From positions 496,001 through 560,000 of the forward strand of contig NZ_JARSBP010000004.1 of the NCBI RefSeq assembly GCF_029623955.1: a DNA stretch of 64,000 bases, written 5' to 3'. Shown in pieces: positions 30,277 to 38,068 of the stretch (position 1 is its first letter; each line of letters opens with the position of its first letter). The DNA comes from Mycobacterium sp. 236(2023) (GTDB lineage Bacteria > Actinomycetota > Actinomycetes > Mycobacteriales > Mycobacteriaceae). The translations under genes were made by a program, and so were the position numbers. The notes beneath the pieces are model-generated. The model was not told the DNA's origin. It saw only the letters and a list, made by a program, of their open reading frames with translations, and ran no database searches.

Positions 30277-31089
30277 CTAATTGCGCCAATACACACCCGT
30301 GCCATCGATGTCGATGATTTCCGCGGTTATCCCGTGTTTGGCGCGGTAGTCGGTAACGGCCAATTCGCAAGCCTTCACGGCGCGGTAATCGTCGACGATG
30401 CAGAAGCCGCCGGGAGACAGCCGCGGGTACAGGGCATCGAGAGCCTGAATCGTCGATTCGTACAGATCGCCGTCGAGTCTCAACACGGAGATCTCTTCGA
30501 TGGGCGCGTCGTGGAGGGTGTCCTTGAACCAACCCGGCAGGAAGCACACCCGGTCATCGAGTAGTCCGTACCGCTCGAAGTTCGCCTTGACTTCGGCCTC
30601 TGACACCCCAAGGATGCCGGCGGCAAAGTCCGCCCGAATTCCCTTGTCCGCACTGTAATTATCGGGATCTGATCGCGGCACACCCTGGAATGAGTCGGCA
30701 AGCCACACCTTTCGGGTGTCGTCTCCGTAGGCTGCCAGGACCGCGCGCATCAGGATGCACGCCCCTCCGCGCCAAACGCCACACTCGATGAGGTCCCCTG
30801 GGATGTCCTCATCCACCACCGTTTCGACGCACTGCTGCAGGTTTGTGAGCCTCTGCATGCCGATCATGGTTTCGGCTTCCGCGGGCCAGTCCAAACCGAA
30901 ATCACGCTTGTTTTCACTGAATGGGCTCATACCGAGGCGAAGCGGACTGACGGCGTTGACGACCTTCAGCATCAGGCGCCGTCGCAGTGGCCACTGTGAC
31001 GGCATGCGCTCGTGCATTCCTTGTCGCGTGAGGTTACGGCGAAGTAGGTCCAGGTACAGCGATCGGACGTCGTAGCCGGTGACGGTCAA
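30277..31089 (-). CDS. TylF/MycF-type sugar O-methyltransferase
   Basis: A 270-aa soluble methyltransferase of the macrocin O-methyltransferase family, which includes GPL sugar methyltransferases of mycobacteria. Typical motifs are LYLDLLRRNLT at the start, LIECGVWRGGACILMRA (SAM site), VWLADSFQGVP, LRLDGDLYESTIQALD and FCIVDDYRAVKAC; the aspartates of LDGD and VDDY are the expected metal and catalytic positions. I use a TTG start at 31089, because the conserved YLDLL segment lies upstream of the first ATG and AGGGG precedes the TTG. It would methylate one hydroxyl of a rhamnose, fucose or talose unit. Confidence 0.88.
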   Translation of the reverse strand: MTVTGYDVRSLYLDLLRRNLTRQGMHERMPSQWPLRRRLMLKVVNAVSPLRLGMSPFSENKRDFGLDWPAEAETMIGMQRLTNLQQCVETVVDEDIPGDLIECGVWRGGACILMRAVLAAYGDDTRKVWLADSFQGVPRSDPDNYSADKGIRADFAAGILGVSEAEVKANFERYGLLDDRVCFLPGWFKDTLHDAPIEEISVLRLDGDLYESTIQALDALYPRLSPGGFCIVDDYRAVKACELAVTDYRAKHGITAEIIDIDGTGVYWRN

Positions 31090-31202
31090 AGCTGCCCCTA
31101 TCTTGCATGCTTGGCTTCCGCGCAGAGTGTAGGCATCGTTGCTCGGCTTGTTGCAGGATTCTCAAAAACTCGTCGAATGCAGTGCTTGATAGCAAACGAA
31201 CA

Positions 31203-31234
31203 TGTGAACTCACAGCATATAATCTGCAGTTCAC
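31203..31234. promoter_or_regulatory. Nested palindromes upstream of the TylF-type gene
   Basis: In the 229-base gap between the third glycosyltransferase and the TylF-type methyltransferase, TGTGA-AC-TCACA (31203-31214) is a perfect short palindrome. Its left part GTGAACT also pairs with AGTTCAC at 31228-31234. The arms match CRP half-sites, but the 2-base spacing does not. This may be an operator for another regulator. Confidence 0.3.
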
Positions 31235-31318
31235 GTCGGCGAAGGGATCTCCTGAGCAAATTAACGAAGAAGTCATTAAAGTTGGGCGTTTGCTCTGCCT
31301 GGTGCCCATAGTCGACCA

Positions 31319-32605
31319 CTACCGCCGCACGTGGTGCTCTGATCCATACGGGGCGCACGCGAATCTCTCGACAAGATCGGCGGCCGCCGCGACGCTGGCT
31401 GCAGGTCTCGTCATGAGGCTGGCGATATCGCGGGCGCGCTCTCGGTAAGCCGGAGCGAGGATGGTGCGCAGGTCGGCCACGAGGCTCTCTTCCGTAGTGG
31501 CCGAAAAGCGTCGGGAGGTGCCAATCTCGAGCCGCTTGACCGCCGCCCCCCACATCGCCTGAACGTCGGCCATCCACAGGACCAACGTGGGGACGCCGGC
31601 GCGCAGACCCGCTGCCGTCGTGCCGGCGCCGCCGTGGTGGACCACGGCGCGGCAGGCCGGGAAGATCGATGCGAAGTTCACCGCACCAACCACTTTGACG
31701 TTGTCCATTGCAGGGACGCCGGTGAACTCGCTCCAACCCGCACCCACCAAAGCCCTGTGCCCCAGCTGTGCACAGGCGGCGGCAATTAACGTGACGGTGT
31801 CGGTGGGTGACTCGACCGGGATGCTGCCGAAGCCGAAAAATATTGGCGGCGTACCCGCCTCGATCCAGGCCATGACCTCGTCGTCGGCTTCGGTCGCCGA
31901 TTCCAGGGTCAGGGTGCCGACGAACGGCCGTTGCCCGCCCCACCGTGCCCATTCCGCGCGCAGGCCAGGAAAGCAAACGTCGTCGTAGGCCTGGATCTCA
32001 AGCGCTTGCCGTGCCGCGAGGCGACTCGGTGCGGGACGTGACGACTTCGGTAAACCCAGTTCGCGGCGCTGCGCGTCTTCGCACTTTTTCACGCCGAGCC
32101 AGACCAGCCGTTCGTAGACCTTCATCACAGACCGGATGACTGACGCCGGCAGGTTCGGAAGGAGGTGGCCGTTGACCCGGTTCGGAAACCACAGCACGGT
32201 AGCCAGCGGAATGCCGTGGAAGTCCGCGACATTGAGGGCGAGTTCTTGATAGCTCATGCCGGTCACCACCAAATCCGCGCCCTCCGTCAGTGACGTCAGC
32301 GACCTGCTCATCTCGGCCCAGGCGAGTAGGCCCGGCTCACGCGCTTCGCGTAGCAATCGCCGAATCTCACCGACCCGCCAGAAGTTCCGGAAGACCCGAG
32401 CCCAGAGGTTTCGTGTCGACGCCAGCCACGCTTGGTTGTCAGGGCCGTACGCGACTGCGTTCAGCCCCGCGGCTTCGGCGAACCCGATGAGATCGGGTGG
32501 TACAGCCATGTATACGTCGTGCTGTCGGCGTCGGAGTTCGCGCCCGAGGGCGATGCCCGGTTCGACATCGCCGCGGGTTCCATAAAAAGCCAAAACGCAT
32601 TTCAT
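31319..32605 (-). CDS. GPL-type GT1 glycosyltransferase (third of three)
   Basis: A 428-aa GT-B glycosyltransferase. I start it at the ATG at 32605 (MKCVLAFYGTRGDVEPG), because the family motif begins there; upstream in-frame codons overlap the sulfotransferase gene and look unlike the family. The donor-site segment is VVHHGGAGTTAAGLRAGVPT. It belongs with the genes at 15264 and 24975 and should add another sugar. The start is 29 bases after the sulfotransferase stop, so the two form an operon. Three glycosyltransferases match the number found in classical GPL clusters. Confidence 0.9.
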   Translation of the reverse strand: MKCVLAFYGTRGDVEPGIALGRELRRRQHDVYMAVPPDLIGFAEAAGLNAVAYGPDNQAWLASTRNLWARVFRNFWRVGEIRRLLREAREPGLLAWAEMSRSLTSLTEGADLVVTGMSYQELALNVADFHGIPLATVLWFPNRVNGHLLPNLPASVIRSVMKVYERLVWLGVKKCEDAQRRELGLPKSSRPAPSRLAARQALEIQAYDDVCFPGLRAEWARWGGQRPFVGTLTLESATEADDEVMAWIEAGTPPIFFGFGSIPVESPTDTVTLIAAACAQLGHRALVGAGWSEFTGVPAMDNVKVVGAVNFASIFPACRAVVHHGGAGTTAAGLRAGVPTLVLWMADVQAMWGAAVKRLEIGTSRRFSATTEESLVADLRTILAPAYRERARDIASLMTRPAASVAAAADLVERFACAPYGSEHHVRR

Positions 32606-32634
32606 CGTTATCCGCCTGTCCGCATCTGCTGAAA

Positions 32635-33630
32635 CTAGGCCCACGTACCCCGGCGCCGGTGTGCCAGTGCAAGGACTTCTAGGCCCACCTTGACCGCAAG
32701 GGCCGGGGCCAGGCGATTGAGGTTGCGATAGCGTCGGGCGCCCTCTGCGGCGACGCGGAATCCCTGCTCTGCCGACTGGTACTGCTCGATAACACAATCG
32801 ATAGCGGTTTGATCCCAGGGTTTGTCCCGTGCGGCGGCGCTCAACGCCTCATAGGTCGACCTCACCCAGTCTGTACCGAAGGGCTCCACGATGGGGCCGC
32901 ATTGCCGGTGGTGGCGCAAGCCGGGCGAGAGGAACTCATCGATCGCGGAGTGTTGCTCGCTGCGGAGGAGGTCGGTTGCGAGGGCTGTGTTGATCCGTTG
33001 CACTTCGCGACGCCAATCGTCGAGAAGATTTGCGTAGTCGATGACGACACGGGGTACCTCCCGGGTGTCTCTTTCGGCCAGCAGAGTGTATTTCAGCCAC
33101 CATGCGCTGCCGAGCTCGGCCGAGGAACCCACGTAATACTGCCTTCCGGCGCGATTCGCTATCGACGCGATCGCCTCGGTCGGGTGTCGCAGTGCGATCA
33201 CGGCGGCGACATCGAAGCCCGCGAGACGTGCCCCCTCGAACCACAGATTGCTCGACGCCGTGATCTTCGGCTCCTTCACGACGACAAGTGGCGCCGTGGG
33301 CAGCGTGGCGAAATAATCTCGAATCTTGGCGATCCAGACCTCGTCTCGGTCGGCCGAGTGAGTATCGGCGGGCGCGCGCAATGGCAGGTCGTAGGCAGAG
33401 CTGCCCCGGCTGCGCAGTATCGCTTCGTTGAGATAGATCGCCGCCCGAGGTTCCCAGCAGCCCCGCGGGTTATCCATCGTCGCGCCCAAGAGCTTCGAAG
33501 GCAGTGTCGCCCCGCACAACGACAGCACCCGGGTCAATGCCGACGTTCCGGACCGTCCGAATCCGAGAATGAACAGCACGACGGGGCGACCCTCGGGGAT
33601 GCGTTGCGCGTCGGGGCGCAGATCGGGCAT
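32635..33630 (-). CDS. PAPS-dependent sulfotransferase
   Basis: A 331-aa sulfotransferase-family protein. The 5'-phosphosulfate loop reads FILGFGRSGTSALTRVL near residues 20-36, and the 3'-phosphate-binding region contains ALRHPTEAIAS. It would transfer sulfate from PAPS to a hydroxyl, presumably on a sugar of the nascent glycolipid. It is co-directional with a glycosyltransferase 29 bases downstream, which supports a decorating role. Sulfated glycopeptidolipids have been described chemically from M. fortuitum, so a sulfated product is plausible. The ATG at 33630 has no strong ribosome-binding sequence. The acceptor is unknown. Confidence 0.83.
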   Translation of the reverse strand: MPDLRPDAQRIPEGRPVVLFILGFGRSGTSALTRVLSLCGATLPSKLLGATMDNPRGCWEPRAAIYLNEAILRSRGSSAYDLPLRAPADTHSADRDEVWIAKIRDYFATLPTAPLVVVKEPKITASSNLWFEGARLAGFDVAAVIALRHPTEAIASIANRAGRQYYVGSSAELGSAWWLKYTLLAERDTREVPRVVIDYANLLDDWRREVQRINTALATDLLRSEQHSAIDEFLSPGLRHHRQCGPIVEPFGTDWVRSTYEALSAAARDKPWDQTAIDCVIEQYQSAEQGFRVAAEGARRYRNLNRLAPALAVKVGLEVLALAHRRRGTWA

Positions 33631-33948
33631 CGGTCAGCGACCCGCTTCGAGACTGTAAGGGACGAAATCGATGCGTCCTGCGCCGATAGGTTGGCTCCTG
33701 TACACGGCGACAGGATAGGGACACCCGAACGTCTTCGGCAAGCTAATGGACAAGTGCGCAGCACTCGCCTCAATGCCCTTGTCGCACGGCAGTTTGACGG
33801 TATCGCAAATTATTACGCGGAGGCCGAGCGCGGTCGGTTACGCTCACGAGTAAAAGGTCGCTCGCCACGCACCAGCTGCGGGCGTCGTTCCCTGGTGGTT
33901 AGGTGCACAACCGCGCATCTAACCCTCATGCTTATCGGAGGCTTGGTA
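33631..33948. promoter_or_regulatory. Divergent intergenic region (sulfotransferase / acyltransferase)
   Basis: A 318-base divergent gap presumed to hold both promoters. It is locally AT-rich around 33795-33820 (CAAATTATTAC). A GGAGG ribosome-binding sequence at 33937-33941 sets the acyltransferase start. An open frame crosses the gap but lacks family-like sequence, so I do not call a gene here. Confidence 0.4.
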
Positions 33949-35358
33949 GTGGCAGTCCGGATCCCTTCTGCACGTTCACCCTTTGGTGGAAAGTCCGGGG
34001 GCGATGGGCGATCGGATAATCGGCTCGCGCTGCTGGACCAAGCCTTCTACGAAGGCCATCGAGCGGTCGGACAGCAAGAAGTCATGCAGGTCGGGTGGGT
34101 GTATGAGCGTGCCATCGAGGTCGACCAGCTTCAGCGGTTTCACGACGAGCTTTCAAAAGGGTTGCTGGGGAGGCTGATCGAACGTTCGCCGCTACCGTTC
34201 GGTCGGCATCGCTGGGTCGCCGCCGCATTCTCGTCGGGTATCGACATCGATGATCGAACTCGTCCTCGCACCGAACTCGGTGATTGGTTCGACGAGTGCA
34301 CACAACTTCCTGTCGACCCCGAATCCGGACCCGGCTGGCGAATCAACGTGGTTCCCGTTACCGATGGGTCCACCGCCGTCAGCCTGGTGCTGTCTCACTA
34401 CGTAATCGACGGAATCGGTGCCGCCGTCGCGGTAACCGAAGCGATCTGGGGCAGGTCGCGCCAACTCGGTTATCCCCCGCAGGGATCGCGCACACGACTC
34501 CAGGCGTTGATCCAAGACGCCGGTGAGACGGCCCGAGAGACGCCTGCGGTTGCCCGTGCTCTCGTGGCGGCGGTGAGGGAGAACCGACGGCGCCGGGATG
34601 AGGAGAGCCGATCGTCGCCGTTGCGCGACGGCGCAGAGATGAAGTCCGGCACTGACGAACCTGTTATCGCGCCGAGCATCTGGATTCGGATCCGACAGGA
34701 CGAGTGGAACGCGCGGGCGGAGGCGCTCGGCGGCACCCACAGCACGCTGGCCGCAGGATTCACCGCCTTGCTTGACCGGCAGATGGGACGGGAACATGGA
34801 GGTGTCGACGGCGTACCAGTGCTGCTCACCGTCAATGAGCGCACCACGGCCGACGATGCGCGCGCGATCGCAGTCTCCTTTGTGCGCGCCTATCTCGATC
34901 CGACGGCACTATCCGCGGATCTCCGCGACGCGCGCGCGGCGATAAAAGACGCGATGAAGGCTGCGCAAGACAGCCGGGACGGCACGGCGGACCTTGTTCC
35001 CCTGACGCCGTTCACGCCGGTGCGGGCCTGGCGCCAGCTCGCTGACTATGCGCGCACAGATCCTGAGCAGCCGGCGGTCTGTTCGAATCTTGGGGATACC
35101 GGTCCTGCGGCGATCCGGCTCGACGGGACACTCTGCGATGCTGCCTTCGCACGAGGTGCAAGCCAACACTTTACGCGGCGCTGGCTCGAACGGATCGGCA
35201 GCCAGGCCCACGTCTACTACGGCACAGCAACAGAGATGAACTTGGTGACCATGTACATCTGTGCTTTCCGGCACGGATGGGTGGAAACGAAAGCGGAACT
35301 ACGCGAGCTCGTTGCGCAAGTGCTGGTCGAGTTCGGGCTATCCGGCGAAATCGAATAG
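33949..35358 (+). CDS. PapA/condensation-type acyltransferase
   Basis: About 469 aa, related to the condensation-domain/PapA/wax-synthase acyltransferase superfamily. The catalytic motif is L-S-H-Y-V-I-D-G (H-x3-D-G) near residue 150, and a second conserved stretch, VLLTVNERTTADDARAIAVS, corresponds to the region before the D-F-G-W-like latch. I place the start at the GTG at 33949 because GGAGG sits at ideal spacing; an ATG at 33928 is an alternative. It could acylate a sugar hydroxyl or the lipid, as PapA proteins do in mycobacteria. It is divergent from the sulfotransferase and its stop lies 6 bases from the convergent MFS gene. The substrate is unknown. Confidence 0.78.
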   Translation: MAVRIPSARSPFGGKSGGDGRSDNRLALLDQAFYEGHRAVGQQEVMQVGWVYERAIEVDQLQRFHDELSKGLLGRLIERSPLPFGRHRWVAAAFSSGIDIDDRTRPRTELGDWFDECTQLPVDPESGPGWRINVVPVTDGSTAVSLVLSHYVIDGIGAAVAVTEAIWGRSRQLGYPPQGSRTRLQALIQDAGETARETPAVARALVAAVRENRRRRDEESRSSPLRDGAEMKSGTDEPVIAPSIWIRIRQDEWNARAEALGGTHSTLAAGFTALLDRQMGREHGGVDGVPVLLTVNERTTADDARAIAVSFVRAYLDPTALSADLRDARAAIKDAMKAAQDSRDGTADLVPLTPFTPVRAWRQLADYARTDPEQPAVCSNLGDTGPAAIRLDGTLCDAAFARGASQHFTRRWLERIGSQAHVYYGTATEMNLVTMYICAFRHGWVETKAELRELVAQVLVEFGLSGEIE

Positions 35359-35364
35359 CGCTCC

Positions 35365-36900
35365 CTACTCGGCGATTTGGGCGTCTTCCCTTTCTGTGCC
35401 TTCATCGAGGACTTGCTGGATCTGGCGCGCGTGGGCTACCTGCTGCGCTGTGTAACGGATGAGCAGGGCTGTTGCGCCGAGTAGAACGGCCGCCCCACCC
35501 AACCACAGCACCCCGTAGGTGTAACCGTGCGCCAGCGCGTCGAGTTGCACGGCATTCATCTCGACTGCAGGGCCGGTGATACCACCCAGCTGAATCGTCC
35601 GAAGCGTGATAACGGCCTGGATGGCTACCAGCACAACAGGGCCGCCGACACTCTGAAGCATCACGATGATCGCTGCAATCGGTCCTACGCGGTCGGGACC
35701 GACACTGGCGATCAACGACAAACCCAACGGGACGTTGATGATGCCGATGCCAAGAGCGCCAATAACTATGGGTACAACCAGGTCTGGGAAGTACGGCATC
35801 GCGCTGTCGGACGTCAAACCGACGAACACCATCGCGAAAAGCACGAGCGAGCATCCGGCCATCACGATGATCCGCGGCGGAAGCGAAATCACCAACCGCG
35901 AGGAAAAGCCCGTCCCCAAAGCCATGGCGATTGCTATCGGTATGAACCCGACTCCCGCCTGCGCGGGGCTGTAACCCATGAGGTTCTGCACGTAAAAGGC
36001 AACGAGCACCGTCAATGTGAAACTCACGCCAGTGGTGAGGAATACCGCGACGAAACAGGCCAGTCGGTCGCGATCACGAAACAGACTGAACGGCACGATG
36101 GGGTTCTCAGCGCTGCGCTCCACGAAGACAAAGGCCACTACGGTGACCAACGCGGAAAGTCCGAGAATGAGTGTGGTCGGCGATTGCCATCCCTTTTCCG
36201 GGCCCGTCGACAGACTGAACACTGCCGCGGTGACCGCCAGCGTGGCCAACACCGCTCCCGCAGTGTCGAGCTTGAGCCGCTCTTTTTGGGACTCGTTGAG
36301 AATGCTGCGGGCCACGCAAATCACCAAGAGTCCGATGGGGACATTGATCAGAAACGCCAACCGCCAAGACACTTCGGTGAGCACCCCGCCCATGACCAAT
36401 CCCAACACCGCTCCCAAACTGGCCAAGGCGCCGAACACTGCCATTGCAGCGTTACGCGCCGGTCCTTTCGGGAAAGTCGTAGCCAGCAAGGCCGTACACG
36501 TCGGAGTGACGACCGCCGCGGCGACACCGTGGAGCAGGCGGGCCACCACCAGCGATTCCCCGTTCCACGCGATACCGCACAGGGCGGAGGCGAAGGTGAA
36601 CAGGGCCACGCCGGCGATAAAGACGCGTTTACGGCCGAAGGCGTCACCGAGTCGGCCCCCGAGCAAGATCAGGCCGCCAAATGTCAGTAGGTAGGCGGTG
36701 ATCACCCAGGCGCGCATCGCGTCCGACAGGCCGAGCTCATTCTGGATTCTGGGAAGTGCGAAAACCGCCACGGGCCCGTCCATCGCTGCCACCAGCTGCA
36801 CGCCGCCGATCGCCGCGATCGGTCCCAGGAACTCGCGAGATCGAAACAATGAGGGGAAGTTCTTCCTCGTCGCATTCGACGCGGTCGGTCTGGCCGCCAT
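35365..36900 (-). CDS. MFS drug/metabolite transporter (DHA2, EmrB/QacA type)
   Basis: A 511-aa integral membrane protein with about 14 predicted transmembrane segments. It has the MFS motif A signature G-G-R-L-G-D-A-F-G-R-K-R after the second segment and a motif C-like G-P-x-x-G-x2-G-G-V-like region (LGAVLGLVMGGVL) in the fifth. DHA2 pumps export drugs or lipids by proton antiport. It is convergent with the acyltransferase, with 6 bases between stops. A palindrome (36980-37002) lies upstream and may bind a repressor. Whether it belongs to the glycolipid pathway or is a bystander efflux gene is unclear. Confidence 0.88.
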   Translation of the reverse strand: MAARPTASNATRKNFPSLFRSREFLGPIAAIGGVQLVAAMDGPVAVFALPRIQNELGLSDAMRAWVITAYLLTFGGLILLGGRLGDAFGRKRVFIAGVALFTFASALCGIAWNGESLVVARLLHGVAAAVVTPTCTALLATTFPKGPARNAAMAVFGALASLGAVLGLVMGGVLTEVSWRLAFLINVPIGLLVICVARSILNESQKERLKLDTAGAVLATLAVTAAVFSLSTGPEKGWQSPTTLILGLSALVTVVAFVFVERSAENPIVPFSLFRDRDRLACFVAVFLTTGVSFTLTVLVAFYVQNLMGYSPAQAGVGFIPIAIAMALGTGFSSRLVISLPPRIIVMAGCSLVLFAMVFVGLTSDSAMPYFPDLVVPIVIGALGIGIINVPLGLSLIASVGPDRVGPIAAIIVMLQSVGGPVVLVAIQAVITLRTIQLGGITGPAVEMNAVQLDALAHGYTYGVLWLGGAAVLLGATALLIRYTAQQVAHARQIQQVLDEGTEREDAQIAE

Positions 36901-37429
36901 CGGTAGTGCCCCGCTCTGCGTTGAAAACGTCCTGCTGTAGCGGACGACTGTAGCAGTACGACGGTGGCGAGTCGGGCAGAAATATGACGCTTATGCATAT
37001 TTACAGTTCAGGCGCGTTTTGGCTTGCTCTGTTGTTCACAGCAAGTAGATAGGCTTCATTGCCATAGAGTTCGCCTGGCTGTCCCCGAAGGCGAGACGCC
37101 GCGTCGGCCCTGACGCCGACACGCCCGGCTGATGGACGTGCGACACGCTCGAGCATTCGAGCGACTTGCGCGCAAACTCGCAGGTGACAGGAATCTCCCC
37201 CATCGTGCGACAGACTCAGCAGGTTCTCGTGCGCGGGCATGGCGCGCAGCGAAATCGCACCCGGCATGCGAAACGCCTGAGGGTTTGCGAAAACCTTCCT
37301 ACGGCGCCCACTCCCATGATTTACTCTGGCGTCAATGACGGGTGCGCGCTCTCTGGGATTGTTGCCGTGCGCGGCACGCTCAGACTCTCGCTGTAGTTCG
37401 AGAGGCCGCGGTCGCTGCCTGCGGCATGT
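36901..37429. promoter_or_regulatory. Divergent intergenic region (MFS / mmpS)
   Basis: A 529-base gap without a convincing gene; small frames inside it have no recognisable features. It holds the palindrome at 36980-37002 near the MFS gene, and near mmpS a TACTCT hexamer (37322-37327) followed by CGTCA-A-TGACG (37330-37340), a perfect short palindrome containing the CGTCAAT motif. Confidence 0.45.
36980..37002. promoter_or_regulatory. Operator-like palindrome upstream of the MFS gene
   Basis: A perfect inverted repeat, AAATATG (36980-36986) and CATATTT (36996-37002), separated by 9 bases, about 80 bases upstream of the transporter ATG. Its AT content stands out in this GC-rich region. No regulator gene is adjacent. 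Confidence 0.4.
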
Positions 37430-38068
37430 GTGTCCGACCGCCTGGTAACGCGCCAGGTGTGGAAGCCGCTGGAAAGGTGGAAGGTGGGTCCGGTGGTCGA
37501 CGGCAGCTTGCCCGGTTTAGAGCCAGCGCCGTCAGATAACGAAACGTCGGATCGCCGGCGGGCCGACTACCACCCGGCTGCTCCGACAGCGCAGAGCGCG
37601 CCTCGCAGGCGGAGCCGCAGGCCCGCCGCTGCGCTGTTCAGGCTCCTGCGAAAGCTGTGGATTCCGTTGGTGATTCTGATTGTGGTGGGTGCAGGCGGGT
37701 TCACGGTGTCGCGACTTCACGGGATCTTCGGCTCCGACTATTCCGTCCCGTATGGCGATACCGCGGACGACGAGGGCGCACCCGTCAACCCGAAATACCT
37801 GAGGTACGAGATCTTCGGCCCGCCCGGAACCGTCGCGCAGATCAGCTTCTTCAACGAGAACGGAGACCCTCAATTCCTCGAGGCGGTACCGCTTCCCTGG
37901 TCGCTGGAATTCCCCATCTCAGGTGCGGCTGGTATTGGAAGCATTGCGGCGCAGGGCGACAGCGACACTCTCGGCTGCCGAATCCTCGTCGACGGTGTGG
38001 TCAAAGACGAGAAGATCGCTGAGCATGAGGCGAGTACCTTCACGTCCTGCATGTTGAAGGCCGCATGA
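37430..38068 (+). CDS. mmpS4: MmpS-family accessory membrane protein
   Basis: A protein of up to 212 aa with one transmembrane helix (about residues 74-94, [21 protein letters not shown]) followed by the extracytoplasmic MmpS domain ([16 protein letters not shown]). MmpS proteins partner MmpL exporters; MmpS4 is needed for GPL export in M. smegmatis. Usual MmpS proteins are about 140 aa, so the basic, proline-rich N-terminal region of about 70 residues is longer than normal. The GTG at 37493 has a better ribosome-binding sequence than the GTG at 37430 and would give a protein 21 residues shorter. The stop overlaps the mmpL start as ATGA. Confidence 0.85.
   Translation: MSDRLVTRQVWKPLERWKVGPVVDGSLPGLEPAPSDNETSDRRRADYHPAAPTAQSAPRRRSRRPAAALFRLLRKLWIPLVILIVVGAGGFTVSRLHGIFGSDYSVPYGDTADDEGAPVNPKYLRYEIFGPPGTVAQISFFNENGDPQFLEAVPLPWSLEFPISGAAGIGSIAAQGDSDTLGCRILVDGVVKDEKIAEHEASTFTSCMLKAA

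Noticed and set aside
31218-31223. A perfect TATAAT on the plus strand
   Set aside because: No plus-strand gene follows; the nearest plus-strand coding region is far away, and no -35 element is at the right distance.
32606-32797. A longer start for the third glycosyltransferase at 32797
   Set aside because: The extra 64 residues overlap the sulfotransferase coding sequence and look like shadow sequence; the family motif starts at the ATG at 32605.
15264-33630. The region as a classical GPL cluster with direct one-to-one gene names (gtf1-3, rmt2-4, fmt, atf)
   Set aside because: Families match, but the NRPS module order differs and acetyltransferase genes are missing, so assigning individual GPL names would be a guess.
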